From an uncultured Flavobacteriaceae bacterium (GTDB lineage Bacteria > Bacteroidota > Bacteroidia > Flavobacteriales > Flavobacteriaceae), in NCBI GenBank assembly GCA_938029725.1, contig CALHGE010000022.1, positions 1 to 64,000 on the forward strand: 64,000 bases of DNA, written 5' to 3'. Of this stretch, positions 29,259 to 39,925 are shown piece after piece. The notes under the pieces were generated by a model. The model searched no databases. It was not told where the DNA came from and saw only the letters and a list, made by a program, of their open reading frames with translations. The stretch's first letter is position 1, and each line of letters opens with the position of its first letter. Both the position numbers and the translations under genes were made by a program.

Positions 29259-30770
29259 TTGGAAGTGCAAAAAAATACAAAAGAAAAAACGCTATATGAC
29301 TACCAAAGTGAAGATTTAAACAAAATTTTCAAAGAACTGGATGCGTCCGAAGCAGGTGCCAACATATTATATCAATTACCAACAGGTGGAGGAAAAACCG
29401 TTGTTTTTTCAGAAATCGCCCGTAGATATATAGAGCAGACCGGTAAGAAGGTTGTTGTACTAACGCATCGCATTGAACTTAGTGTTCAGACTTCAAAAAT
29501 GCTTAGTGGCTTTGGTGTTAAAAACAAAATCATCAATAGCGAAGTTAAAGAGCTTCAAGACCAAGATGAATTCACCTGTTTTGTGGCTATGGTTGAAACG
29601 CTAAACAATCGTCTACAGGAGGAGAAAGTTGAGATTAACAACATCGGTTTGGTAATCATTGATGAAGCGCACTATAATTCTTTTCGAAAGCTTTTTAAAT
29701 ACTTTGAAAACTCCTTTATTCTTGGCGTAACAGCAACACCATTGAGCTCAAACATTAAGTTGCCGATGAAAGACAACTACTCTAAGTTGATAGTTGGTGA
29801 ATCGATATCGGCTTTGATTAAAAGGAATTTTCTGTCAAAAGCGAATGTGTATAATTATGATGTGAGTCTTCAAAATCTAAAACTCGGTATCAATGGCGAT
29901 TATACCGTAAAGTCATCAGACGAATTGTATGGTAATCAAAATATGCTAACCAAGCTGATGACTGCCTATAATGAGATTGCCAAAGGCAAGAAAACATTGA
30001 TTTTTAATAACGGAATCAATACTTCTCGCTATGTATATGAAACTTTTAAAAAGGCAAATTTTAATATACGTCATTTAGATAATAAGAACAGTGCTTCAGA
30101 ACGCCGTGAGATATTAGATTGGTTTTCAAATACGCCAGATGCGATTTTGACTTCAGTAAGTATTTTAACTACAGGATTTGATGAGCCAACTGTTGAAACG
30201 ATCATCTTAAACCGAGCTACCCGTTCATTGACTTTGTATTTTCAAATGATTGGCCGTGGTTCACGTGTACTTCCAAATAAAAAGGACTTCACTGTAGTAG
30301 ATATGGGGAACAACGTCGCCCGTTTCGGTATGTGGGATGCTCCAATTGATTGGCAGGAAATTTTTCATTTCCCAGATTTTTTCTTAGAAAACATCAAGAA
30401 TGATGAGGATATTGAACGAGAGTTCATTTACGAAATGCCCCCTGCTTTGCGTGAGAAATTTGCCAAATCAAAGAATATTGATTTTGATGTCAAAAAAGAA
30501 TACAAAAAGATATTCGCTTTGGGTCAAAAATCAAAAACCGTTTTGGAAAATAGTATTGAGCAGCACGCACAAATCTGTCTAGAAAACGCCGAAGATGTTT
30601 TCGATGCCCGTGTTTTGGCAAAACAACTTCAAGAAGAGATAAAATATCGGGTACGCCAATATTCTTATTGTATTATGAATAATACCAAGAACTATAAGGA
30701 GTGGCTCGAAGAAGATTATGAGCGTAAACTGCGTTCGAATATCTCAAAGAAGTATGCGGCTAAAATGTAG
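29259..30770 (+). CDS. DEAD/DEAH-box (SF2) helicase, paralog A
   Basis: LPTGGGKT, DEAH, GVTATP, QMIGRGSR. Confidence 0.93.
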   Translation: MEVQKNTKEKTLYDYQSEDLNKIFKELDASEAGANILYQLPTGGGKTVVFSEIARRYIEQTGKKVVVLTHRIELSVQTSKMLSGFGVKNKIINSEVKELQDQDEFTCFVAMVETLNNRLQEEKVEINNIGLVIIDEAHYNSFRKLFKYFENSFILGVTATPLSSNIKLPMKDNYSKLIVGESISALIKRNFLSKANVYNYDVSLQNLKLGINGDYTVKSSDELYGNQNMLTKLMTAYNEIAKGKKTLIFNNGINTSRYVYETFKKANFNIRHLDNKNSASERREILDWFSNTPDAILTSVSILTTGFDEPTVETIILNRATRSLTLYFQMIGRGSRVLPNKKDFTVVDMGNNVARFGMWDAPIDWQEIFHFPDFFLENIKNDEDIEREFIYEMPPALREKFAKSKNIDFDVKKEYKKIFALGQKSKTVLENSIEQHAQICLENAEDVFDARVLAKQLQEEIKYRVRQYSYCIMNNTKNYKEWLEEDYERKLRSNISKKYAAKM

Positions 30771-30861
30771 CTTACACTTTACTATAAACAGTTTTCGGTA
30801 AATAGTTGGCAATACGTATTAGAGCGTAAGTCTTACCAATAAGGATTAAACGCGAAGCAAA

Positions 30862-32106
30862 ATGAAAAAGCTCCTCATAATAGCCTTCGTCTGGCCAGAA
30901 CCGAATTCCACAGCTGCAGGAGGACGAATGCTACAGCTTATTCATTTTTTTCTAAAACAAGGGTATCAAATAACGGTGGCCAGCACAGCAGCCGAGTCTG
31001 AACTTTCACTAGATCTTGATGCGCTAAGAATCCAAAAAGTATCAATTCAATTAAACCACTCTAGCTTTGATGAGTTTGTTGTTAATTTAAACCCTGAAAT
31101 TGTTCTGTTTGATAGGTTTTTGACCGAAGAACAATTCGGATGGCGAGTAGTTGAATGCACTCCGAATGCTTTACGGATTTTAGATACCGAAGATTTGCAC
31201 TCGCTACGTCAGGCTAGGGAAAAGGCTTTTAAGTCCAATAGTCAGTTTTCTAACAAAAAATGGCTGCAAAATGATACCACCAAACGAGAAATCGCTAGTA
31301 TATATCGCTCAGACCTTTCCTTGATCATATCTAGCTATGAAATGAAATTACTTCGGGAAGTTATTCACATGAATAACAATTTGTTGCTGCATTTACCTTT
31401 TATGCTAGCGAGCATACCTGAAAAACAAATGAAAGTTTGGCCAAGCTTTGAAACCCGAAACGACTTCCTTTGCATTGGAAATGGCAAGCATGCGCCTAAC
31501 ATAGACGCCCTAGTTTGGCTAAAAAAAGTAATATGGCCTTTGATACGTAAAGCATTGCCAGAAGCGCAGCTGAAGGTTTACGGGGCCTATCTACCGCAAC
31601 ATATCAAACAAATGCATAAGCCAAAACAGGGGTTTTTGGTGCAGGGGTGGGCAGTGGATAAAGATGAGGTATTTCAAGAAGCCCGAATCAATTTAGCACC
31701 ACTACGTTTCGGAGCAGGAATAAAAGGAAAACTAATAGATGCAATTCAAAATGGCACTCCTAGTGTTACCACCCCAATAGGGGCAGAGGGCATGCATGAT
31801 GGGTTAGATTGGAGCGGAGCTATCGCAGAAGATGCAGAACGTTTTGCCCAAGCTGCGATTAGTTTATACCAAGATGAGAAGCAATGGAAACAAGCCCAAA
31901 AAAATGGGATTGAAATTGTGAACCAATTGTATGGTAACGAGAAGTTGAGCAAAGAGTTTGCTAATAGAATTGATGTTTTGAAGGCAAACTTAGAAACACA
32001 CCGGACTCAAAATTTTACAGGTCTTATCTTACAGCATCAGTCAATGGCTAGCACAAAATATATGTCTAAATGGATCGCAGAGAAAAGTAATTCAAAAAGT
32101 AGCTAG
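30862..32106 (+). CDS. GT4-like glycosyltransferase
   Basis: FRAG: FVWPEPNSTAAGGRMLQLIHFF; NLAPLRFGAGIKGKLIDAIQNGTPSVTTPIGAEGM. Confidence 0.85.
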   Translation: MKKLLIIAFVWPEPNSTAAGGRMLQLIHFFLKQGYQITVASTAAESELSLDLDALRIQKVSIQLNHSSFDEFVVNLNPEIVLFDRFLTEEQFGWRVVECTPNALRILDTEDLHSLRQAREKAFKSNSQFSNKKWLQNDTTKREIASIYRSDLSLIISSYEMKLLREVIHMNNNLLLHLPFMLASIPEKQMKVWPSFETRNDFLCIGNGKHAPNIDALVWLKKVIWPLIRKALPEAQLKVYGAYLPQHIKQMHKPKQGFLVQGWAVDKDEVFQEARINLAPLRFGAGIKGKLIDAIQNGTPSVTTPIGAEGMHDGLDWSGAIAEDAERFAQAAISLYQDEKQWKQAQKNGIEIVNQLYGNEKLSKEFANRIDVLKANLETHRTQNFTGLILQHQSMASTKYMSKWIAEKSNSKSS

Positions 32107-32318
32107 ACGAATTATTTGTTCACATGACGTAGTGCCCATCTGTGAAGTATCTCGGTATAAGTTACTGCCTTACGGGGTGCTTTTCTCACCGTTAATCACG
32201 CGTTTGGTCTCATTATTTTCAAAAGAATAGGCAAGGGTCTAACTAGCGCTATTGCTATGTAAAAAAACTCTCTAAAGAAATCCTATCTTTAGGTTTCAAT
32301 TTAAAACTGACTTAGAAT

Positions 32319-33143
32319 ATGGCTGTACAGAACCCCACTGGAATTGAAAAGATGATTTCTTATCCGAAGTTTGATACTGTAGAAGCAAAACGGCATTACT
32401 TAAAACAAATTCTGGCAGGAGCCTATCGTATTTTTGGTAAGTTTGGTTTTTCGGAGGGCGTTGCGGGTCATATAACCTGCAGAGATCCAGAACATACTGA
32501 TTGCTTTTGGGTGAATCCGTTTGGGGTTTCTTTTAACCGATTGAAAATGTCTGATCTTATTTTGGTAAATGAAGATGGTGAGATTGTAGCCGGTAAACAC
32601 CAAGTATTAAATAAAGCTGCTTTTGCAATTCACGCGGCCATTCATAAAGCCAGGCCCGATGTGATTGCAGCTGCACATTCTCATACAATTTATGGTAAAA
32701 CGTGGTCTGCAATGGGTAAACTTTTGGACCCCCTAACGCAAGATTCTTGTATTTTTTATGAAGATCACGGCTTATTTGCTGACTATACTGGCGTGGTTGG
32801 AGCGCTAAGCGAAGGAGACCGAATTAGTGCGGCATTAGGAGACAATAAAGCCGCTATTCTCCAAAATCACGGTTTACTAACCGTAGGGCATAGTGTTGAA
32901 GAATGCATCTTTTGGTTTGTTACTATGGAGCGTACCTGTCAATCACAACTAGTAGCGGAAGCTACGGGTAAAGAAGCAATTAAGATTGGCCATGAAGTAG
33001 CCTTAGCAACTAGAAACAATGAAGTTGGTTTTCCTCTAGCTGGTTATTTTAGCTTTCAGCCAATGTGGCAAGATATTGTGCACGAGCAACCCGATTTTAT
33101 GGATATTACTGCTCCTGAACCGGCCATTGTCTTATTGGCATAA
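32319..33143 (+). CDS. Class II aldolase/adducin family protein
   Basis: EGVAGHITCRDP, AAAHSHTIYG, AAILQNHGLLTVG. Confidence 0.9.
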   Translation: MAVQNPTGIEKMISYPKFDTVEAKRHYLKQILAGAYRIFGKFGFSEGVAGHITCRDPEHTDCFWVNPFGVSFNRLKMSDLILVNEDGEIVAGKHQVLNKAAFAIHAAIHKARPDVIAAAHSHTIYGKTWSAMGKLLDPLTQDSCIFYEDHGLFADYTGVVGALSEGDRISAALGDNKAAILQNHGLLTVGHSVEECIFWFVTMERTCQSQLVAEATGKEAIKIGHEVALATRNNEVGFPLAGYFSFQPMWQDIVHEQPDFMDITAPEPAIVLLA

Positions 33144-33203
33144 GCAGTTAGCCTCAGCTTTTAAAAACGGAAAGTGAACAGTTAAATACAGATCACTATT
33201 TAA

Positions 33204-34091
33204 ATGAGCAATATTATGACCCTGACAGATTGGAAGCATAAAGGAGCATATTTCGAATATAAGACACATCAAATATTTAATAGTGACGAAGGAAGTGGTG
33301 AAGTTGTGCTGCTCATTCACGGATTTCCGACCGCTTCATGGGATTGGTGGCAAATATCAGAAGGGCTCACAGCTAAATACCGCGTATTAAGCCTTGATAT
33401 GATAGGGTTTGGGTTTTCTGATAAACCAAAAAAATACAAGTATAGTATCTTCGATCAAGCAGATCTGATTGCACAATTTCTACAGCTAAAACAAATTAAA
33501 AAAATTAAGATTTTGAGTCATGACTATGGAGATACGGTAGCACAAGAGTTATTGGCAAGATTTCATGATCGGTTGGCTAAAAAGGAGGAGGGTTTGGAAA
33601 TAGAATCTATTTGTTTTTTAAACGGCGGGTTATTTTCTGAAACGCATCAACCTTTGTTCATTCAAAAGCTATTGATGAGTGCTGTTGGTAGCATATTTGC
33701 CAAATTTTTTAATCGAAAGACACTAGCGAAGAATTTCAAACGTATTTTTGGGCCAAACACCCAACCAACAGAAAAGGAACTCGACGAGTTTTGGAGTTTA
33801 ATCAATGTGAATGATGGAAAGCATGTTTTTCATCTCTTGATACGCTATATGCAAGAACGAAAAGATAACCGAAACCGTTGGGTAGCGGCAATTCAAATGG
33901 CAAACATTCCTATTCGCTTAATTGATGGCACATACGACCCTATTTCGGGGCAACACATGGTAGATAGGTACAAGGAAATTGTTCCCAATCCTGATGTTAT
34001 TGAACTACATAACATTGGCCACTTTCCACTAATTGAAGCGCCTAATTTGGTTTTAAAACATTACCTATCATTTATTAAGACAGCTAATTAG
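33204..34091 (+). CDS. Alpha/beta fold hydrolase
   Basis: LIHGFPTASWDWWQIS, SHDYGDTVAQ, NIGHFPLIE. Confidence 0.88.
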   Translation: MSNIMTLTDWKHKGAYFEYKTHQIFNSDEGSGEVVLLIHGFPTASWDWWQISEGLTAKYRVLSLDMIGFGFSDKPKKYKYSIFDQADLIAQFLQLKQIKKIKILSHDYGDTVAQELLARFHDRLAKKEEGLEIESICFLNGGLFSETHQPLFIQKLLMSAVGSIFAKFFNRKTLAKNFKRIFGPNTQPTEKELDEFWSLINVNDGKHVFHLLIRYMQERKDNRNRWVAAIQMANIPIRLIDGTYDPISGQHMVDRYKEIVPNPDVIELHNIGHFPLIEAPNLVLKHYLSFIKTAN

Positions 34092-34168
34092 TCTGTAAAA
34101 ACAGCCGGTCTCGCCAAAAAAAATCCAAAGATTAGGTATCTTTATCCCTGTAAAACAAAAAATATAAA

Positions 34169-35011
34169 ATGAAGACTCCCGACTGGAAAATAGCCAAAGA
34201 ATTCGAAGATATCACCTATATGAAAAGCGATGGTGTTGCTCGTATTGCATTTAATCGCCCAAATGTTCGAAATGCATTCCGCCCAAAAACAACTAGCGAA
34301 TTGTATCAGGCTTTTTATGATGCTCAAGAAGATATCTCGATAGGCGTAGTTTTACTTTCTGCTGAAGGTCCGTCGACCAAAGACGGTATTTATTCTTTCT
34401 GCAGCGGTGGTGACCAAAAGGCTAGGGGAGACCAAGGCTATGTTGGTGAAGACGGTATGCATCGTTTGAATATTTTGGAGGTGCAGCGGCAAATTCGTTT
34501 TATGCCTAAAGCTGTTATTGCCGTAGTACCTGGCTGGGCTGTTGGTGGCGGACATAGTTTGCATGTGGTTTGCGATATGACATTGGCAAGCAAAGAACAT
34601 GCGATTTTCAAACAAACCGATGCCGATGTTACCAGTTTTGATGGCGGATACGGTTCAGCCTATTTAGCCAAAATGGTTGGGCAGAAAAAAGCACGTGAAA
34701 TATTTTTCTTAGGAAGAAACTATTCTGCACAAGAAGCATACGAGATGGGAATGGTAAATGCCGTAGTACCTCACGATGAATTGGAAGCAACTGCTTATCA
34801 ATGGGCACAAGAAATATTAGAAAAATCTCCAACGTCTATAAAAATGCTAAAATTTGCCATGAACCTTACCGATGACGGAATGGTTGGGCAACAAGTTTTT
34901 GCTGGTGAAGCCACGCGGTTGGCATACGGTACTGAAGAAGCAAAAGAGGGTAGAAATGCGTTTCTAGAAAAACGAAAACCTGATTTTGGCAAGAATAAAT
35001 GGTTGCCTTAA
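34169..35011 (+). CDS. menB: 1,4-dihydroxy-2-naphthoyl-CoA synthase
   Basis: FNRPNVRNAFRP, CSGGDQKARG, GWAVGGGHSLHVVCDMT, SFDGGYGSAYLA, C-terminal KRKPDFGKNKWLP. Confidence 0.95.
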   Translation: MKTPDWKIAKEFEDITYMKSDGVARIAFNRPNVRNAFRPKTTSELYQAFYDAQEDISIGVVLLSAEGPSTKDGIYSFCSGGDQKARGDQGYVGEDGMHRLNILEVQRQIRFMPKAVIAVVPGWAVGGGHSLHVVCDMTLASKEHAIFKQTDADVTSFDGGYGSAYLAKMVGQKKAREIFFLGRNYSAQEAYEMGMVNAVVPHDELEATAYQWAQEILEKSPTSIKMLKFAMNLTDDGMVGQQVFAGEATRLAYGTEEAKEGRNAFLEKRKPDFGKNKWLP

Positions 35012-35077
35012 ATTCGTTCTTGCTTGTTAAATGAACATTAGCAACTGCTAGCAGAGAAATAAAACTTCTACAAACTA

Positions 35078-35111
35078 AAAAGAGCTCAATCTTTTAGGAC
35101 TGAGCTCTTTT
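35078..35111. terminator. Terminator hairpin AAAAGAGCTCA / TGAGCTCTTTT
   Basis: Perfect 11-bp inverted repeat downstream of menB. Confidence 0.8.
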
Positions 35112-35248
35112 ACGAGAACACTATATGAAAATGAAAAATTTTATATCTTAATTACAAGATAAATTTACTTTCATTCTCTCAGATTTCTAAATTATTGTTG
35201 TGAAGTATACTTATGTTGTGGTGAAAAGCCCAAATAGTGATATTTATC

Positions 35249-36595
35249 TTATTTTATAGCCTTTACAAGCTCCTTGAGAAAAGTCGCGTCGTCAAAATAA
35301 GGAGCCTCTGCAAGTCCCGTTCGAACAATTACCAGGTCTTTGGAAGGTATGATATAAACGCGCTGCCCTTGAAATCCGTTAGCTGAATATAAATCTTTAG
35401 GTACATCAGGGTATTTTCCTTCTGCGTTGAGCCACCAATGGGCTCCGTAGACACCTTTTGAGCCAGGTGTTGGTTTCGTTATATAATCTATCCATTCAGG
35501 ACTAAATAATTGCGCACCGTTCCAATTTCCTTTGTTTAGATGTAGTATTCCGAATTTCGCCCAATCACGCGTAGTAGCCCATCCATAGGAAGAACCTACG
35601 AAGTTTCCTGTCATGTCGGTTTCTAGTAACATGGAGTGCATGCCCATTTTGTCTATTAGTGCTGTATACGGAAAGTCTAAATATTCTTGGTGTGTTTTGA
35701 AGTGTTTTCGAAGTACTCCAGAAAGAAAATTGGAAGTTCCAGAGGAATAGTTCCATACTTTCGGATCACCGCTCGTATACGCCGTGTTTATTTGAGACTT
35801 GGTCATGTCTGCTTCCAAAAAAAGCATTTTGGTAACATCAGATATACCGGTGTAATCTTCATTCCATGCTAAGCCGCTAGACATCCTAAGAAAATCATCT
35901 AAAGAAATAGATGCTCTAGGATCTTTACCTACAAAGCCTGTTAAATCAAGCTCTTTGAAAGGACGATAGTCCATACCAATTTCACCTTGATGTTCAAGAA
36001 TGCCAAATAAAGTAGCTATAATACTTTTTGTCATTGACCATCCGAGAATCGGCGTATCCTGGGTAAACCCTTTCCTGTATTCTTCCGAAACAATATGTCC
36101 TTTATAAGCAACCAATACAGTTCGTGTCTTTTGTACTTCATAATTAGCAAAAGCACCATTCACAGCAGAAGTCAACTTTTCATAGTCAATATTCTTAAAA
36201 ATTGTATCGGTCTTTCCGTTGTTTCCATACGGGAAAGGCAAATGGTTTGCTAATGTGGTACGATTGGGCTTTAGTAATTTCTGGGTCTTATCATAATCTT
36301 CATTAATCAAGACACAACCTAGCCCATCGCGACAAATGCTTTCACGTTCCATCAATCCATATACAGAGGTGATTACACTATTTTCATTGGTGTGTTCAAG
36401 TTCAGCAAGTTTAATTAAAGGAATAGCATTATCATTTTGTATAATATCAGCATACGATCTATCTGATATAAAATTTGTGGAAGCTAGATTTTTAGAAGCG
36501 TAGCCAGAGATAATATTGAGTTTGGGGTAATTCCAAAAAGCTACAATTATGACAACTAGTAAAAGAACGAAAAGGATACGTTTGAATCGTTTCAA
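35249..36595 (-). CDS. Serine hydrolase, beta-lactamase/class C-like family
   Basis: GWSMTKSIIATLFG (SxxK), WNYSSGTSNFLSG (YxS), GAHWWLNA. Confidence 0.9.
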   Translation of the reverse strand: MKRFKRILFVLLLVVIIVAFWNYPKLNIISGYASKNLASTNFISDRSYADIIQNDNAIPLIKLAELEHTNENSVITSVYGLMERESICRDGLGCVLINEDYDKTQKLLKPNRTTLANHLPFPYGNNGKTDTIFKNIDYEKLTSAVNGAFANYEVQKTRTVLVAYKGHIVSEEYRKGFTQDTPILGWSMTKSIIATLFGILEHQGEIGMDYRPFKELDLTGFVGKDPRASISLDDFLRMSSGLAWNEDYTGISDVTKMLFLEADMTKSQINTAYTSGDPKVWNYSSGTSNFLSGVLRKHFKTHQEYLDFPYTALIDKMGMHSMLLETDMTGNFVGSSYGWATTRDWAKFGILHLNKGNWNGAQLFSPEWIDYITKPTPGSKGVYGAHWWLNAEGKYPDVPKDLYSANGFQGQRVYIIPSKDLVIVRTGLAEAPYFDDATFLKELVKAIK

Positions 36596-36646
36596 AATAG
36601 GAAGGAATTTATATGTTGTATATTTAAAAACGAATATAAGAAATCA

Positions 36647-37069
36647 ATGAAGAATAGTTTTAAGTCACTTTTAATTGTTTTCAGTAGTTTACTTTTTTCC
36701 TGTGTAGAAAAGGAGGATCCGTATATTTGGAAGCCCCTTGATGTAAAAGTATCTGCGTACAACTCTGTTCCTGAACAAACTGATGATACCCCGTTTATTG
36801 GTGCTTGGGGCGATACCTTGTCCGATCGCCAAAAGAGTATTGCCGTTTCTCGTGATTTAATTCAACTTGGATTAAAACAGAATACAAAAGTCATGATTGA
36901 GGGGCTTCCGGGGGTATATTTAGTCAAAGATAAAATGGCCGCTCGCTGGAAAAATAAAATCGATATTTATATGGGCGACAAAGTGAAGAAGGCTAAAAAG
37001 TGGGGGCTTAAAGATTTGAGTATTGTCTATGCCCTTAAAAAAGACACGGTTCTCCATGAAACGAAATAA
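36647..37069 (+). CDS. Lipoprotein with 3D (Asp-Asp-Asp)-type domain
   Basis: Lipobox FSCVE; VSAYNSVPEQTDDTP...IAVSRDLIQLGL...VYLVKDKMA...KIDIYMG. Confidence 0.72.
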   Translation: MKNSFKSLLIVFSSLLFSCVEKEDPYIWKPLDVKVSAYNSVPEQTDDTPFIGAWGDTLSDRQKSIAVSRDLIQLGLKQNTKVMIEGLPGVYLVKDKMAARWKNKIDIYMGDKVKKAKKWGLKDLSIVYALKKDTVLHETK

Positions 37070-37757
37070 GATACTTTCGAAATTAACTAGCATATCAAGA
37101 GTGTTTGTTTTTATCTGGTTCATGGTCTCATGTTCTGCAGATAATAGAATTATTGATGCCCCAATACTATTTAACGAAGAACGCAAAGAACTCACCTTAC
37201 AATATCTGTCGGAGAGATATGGTTTAGAGCAAACTGAGCCTACCATTAACCCGAAAATGATTGTTTTACATTGGACGGTCATTCCTACTTTTGAGGAATC
37301 TTTTGAAACCTTTAATTCTGCGTCATTACCCAATAGACCTGATATTAAGGCTGCAAGTGCTTTAAATGTAAGCGCACAATTTATGGTAGATAGAGATGGA
37401 ACTATATATCGTTTGCTTCCGGAAACTACCATGGCCAGACATGTCATCGGATTAAATCATTGTGCCATAGGCATAGAAAACATAGGCGGTACAGAAGATT
37501 TTCCACTGACAGAAGCACAAGTTGGTTCTAATATATGGTTGGTAAATTATCTTTCGAAAAAATATAAAATAGCCTATTTAATTGGCCACTACGAATACAC
37601 ACTTTTTGAAGGTCATGAATTATGGCTAGAAAAGGATGATGGCTATCGCACTGCAAAAGATGACCCGGGAGCGGATTTTATGAAAAAAGTCAGAGACGGT
37701 ACACTAAAAAATGATTTTAAACCTAGTACTAGAATACAGCAAGTAGAGATAGAATAA
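37056..37757 (+). CDS. N-acetylmuramoyl-L-alanine amidase lipoprotein
   Basis: Lipobox VSCSA; IVLHWTV, SAQFMVDRDGTIYRLLPE, GIENIGG, LIGHYE; overlaps the previous CDS by 14 nt; start trimmed. Confidence 0.9.
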   Translation: MKRNKILSKLTSISRVFVFIWFMVSCSADNRIIDAPILFNEERKELTLQYLSERYGLEQTEPTINPKMIVLHWTVIPTFEESFETFNSASLPNRPDIKAASALNVSAQFMVDRDGTIYRLLPETTMARHVIGLNHCAIGIENIGGTEDFPLTEAQVGSNIWLVNYLSKKYKIAYLIGHYEYTLFEGHELWLEKDDGYRTAKDDPGADFMKKVRDGTLKNDFKPSTRIQQVEIE

Positions 37758-37778
37758 AGAGCCCGCAGCCACTGCTAA

Positions 37779-37980
37779 AGAAAAGAGAATAAAGAGTCAA
37801 GACGAACAGCAACTAGAGTGCGTCCAAGGCTTGGTTAAAAGGATATCGAGAGATAAGTACCAAAAAGAAAAGAGGCTAGCATTATGCGTCAAGATTAAAG
37901 AAGAGATAGAAATATAGTTTATCAAATTGGTATTGTTATAGAAAAGCAATCTTTGTTCTCTTATCTTTATTCTCTTTTCT
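37779..37980. repeat. MITE-like intergenic element bounded by a perfect 16-bp inverted repeat (AGAAAAGAGAATAAAG / CTTTATTCTCTTTTCT)
   Basis: Arms at 37779-37794 and 37965-37980; no ORF inside. Confidence 0.5.
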
Positions 37981-38006
37981 GAAAAACTGCACGAATACGA
38001 ACAACT

Positions 38007-39467
38007 ATGAAGATAAAAATTTTCGCTTTTCTGCTTATAATAAGCGCAAACATCTTTTCACAAGAGAGTGATATCACAACACAGCTTTTTGAAACCTACG
38101 AGAAATATAGAGAAGGTAGTTTAGACAAGCGCCGAATAAAGCATCATCAGTTAGAACCCTTATTGGCTGATTACCGAGTTAATCCGCAGTTTACAGTAAA
38201 GGTGGTTGGCAGTTCGATTGAAGGGCGCGATTTGTCTTTGGTGAGTATAGGGCAGGGGAAGACCAATGTTTTTCTTTGGTCTCAAATGCATGGAAACGAA
38301 CCCACGGCTACCCAAGCCATATTTGATATTTTAAATTTTCTGGCAAGCGAGGATTTCAAGGATGAAAAAGAAGAGATACTCAGCAATCTTACGGTACACT
38401 TTCTTCCAATGTTGAATCCTGATGGGGCCGAACGTTTTCAGCGAAGAAATGTACTGGGTGTTGATATCAATCGAGATGCCTTACGTTTACAATCTCCAGA
38501 AAGTCAAACCTTAAAAAGGGTCCGCGATAGCCTAAATGCCGATTTCGGATTTAATCTACATGATCAAAGTACGTACTACAATGCAGAGCGCACTGGAAAA
38601 CCAGCAACAATATCCTATTTGGCTCCTGCTTATAACTATGAAAAAGATATCAATGAGAAACGTGGTAATGCCATGAAAGTTATTGTTTTCATGAACACCA
38701 TTATTCAGAAATATGCTCCAGGCCAAGTAGGGCGCTACAATGATGATTTTGAACCACGCGCCTTTGGTGATAATATACAAAAATGGGGTACAAGTACTAT
38801 TTTGATTGAATCTGGCGGATATGCTAATGATGTTGAAAAACAAGAAATTCGAAAATTGAATTATGTGTCGATTTTATCTGCAATATGTACTATTGCAAAA
38901 GGGAACTATGCTGATATTCCATTAGAGGATTACGAAAAAATACCAGAGAATGATCGTAAACTATTCGATTTAAAAATCACCAATGCGACCTACAAAATTA
39001 ATGGAAAGCCCTATATCCTTGACATCGGAATGAACCGCTTAGAAGTGGCGATAGAAAATAGTACCGAATTTTGGTATAGCAGTCGTATTATCGACCAAGG
39101 CGATTTGTCTACTTATTATGGCTATGAAACTTTTGATGCGACAGGATATACCCTTGTAGCAGGAAAAACGCCTGTTTTACTGTCGGGGCTTAATCAACTC
39201 AATGAGAATAAAATCATTGAAATGCTAAGAAGCGGAAATACCTATGTTCGTGCTCAAAATATTCCTTCAGATTGGCTGGATTTTAAAATGCCAATTCACT
39301 TAATTTCAAAAGATTATCAGATGCCCGAATTTCATCTCGAAGTAGGCATAAATCCTACCTTTTTACTTAAAAAAGATGGCGTTTATAAATATGCGGTCAT
39401 CAACGGGTTTTTAATTGACCTCGAAAAAGGGAATGGCTATTTTAAAAATGCTATGATTTATCGATAA
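38007..39467 (+). CDS. M14-family zinc carboxypeptidase
   Basis: SQMHGNEPTATQA, FLPMLNPDGAERFQRRN, VDINRD, FNLHDQ. Confidence 0.9.
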   Translation: MKIKIFAFLLIISANIFSQESDITTQLFETYEKYREGSLDKRRIKHHQLEPLLADYRVNPQFTVKVVGSSIEGRDLSLVSIGQGKTNVFLWSQMHGNEPTATQAIFDILNFLASEDFKDEKEEILSNLTVHFLPMLNPDGAERFQRRNVLGVDINRDALRLQSPESQTLKRVRDSLNADFGFNLHDQSTYYNAERTGKPATISYLAPAYNYEKDINEKRGNAMKVIVFMNTIIQKYAPGQVGRYNDDFEPRAFGDNIQKWGTSTILIESGGYANDVEKQEIRKLNYVSILSAICTIAKGNYADIPLEDYEKIPENDRKLFDLKITNATYKINGKPYILDIGMNRLEVAIENSTEFWYSSRIIDQGDLSTYYGYETFDATGYTLVAGKTPVLLSGLNQLNENKIIEMLRSGNTYVRAQNIPSDWLDFKMPIHLISKDYQMPEFHLEVGINPTFLLKKDGVYKYAVINGFLIDLEKGNGYFKNAMIYR

Positions 39468-39554
39468 TTTCGAGACAAGTAGTCAGGCGTAAAATTTTAC
39501 TTCTAGACCTTGTTGTTAGTAGAATCTAGCCCTTAAAAACGGCTTGGTGTTACC

Positions 39555-39677
39555 CTAGTATTCGTATCTGATATTCATATAATGGCCATAGATTAGTAAG
39601 ACTACGAGTATAACAACTAGTGACAAAACAATGATTAGAAATAGCAAAAGTGTAGCTATGCTATACCATTTTGGCAT
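39555..39677 (-). CDS. Putative 40-aa single-pass membrane protein: MPKWYSIATLLLFLIIVLSLVVILVVLLIYGHYMNIRYEY
   Basis: Read directly on minus strand; one strongly hydrophobic helix; not in ORF track. Confidence 0.5.
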   Translation of the reverse strand: MPKWYSIATLLLFLIIVLSLVVILVVLLIYGHYMNIRYEY

Positions 39678-39925
39678 TCAGTTTAAAGCGTTATTACGAA
39701 TAATCAAATTGAGTACATACTTGTTTTCTAATGTAATCATTAAACCTATTTTAGCTAGTAAAGATATAGGGGCTTAAAAAACTGCGGTCTGTTCTTTATG
39801 AAACGAGTATGGCGCCAAATACCCAAATACTCAGGTCGAATGGGTATGCTATTTGGTTAAGCTACTTGTTAAAACCTAAAAAACGCCCAAAAGGGCGCTT
39901 TCTACTATATTTTAAGGTCTAGAAA

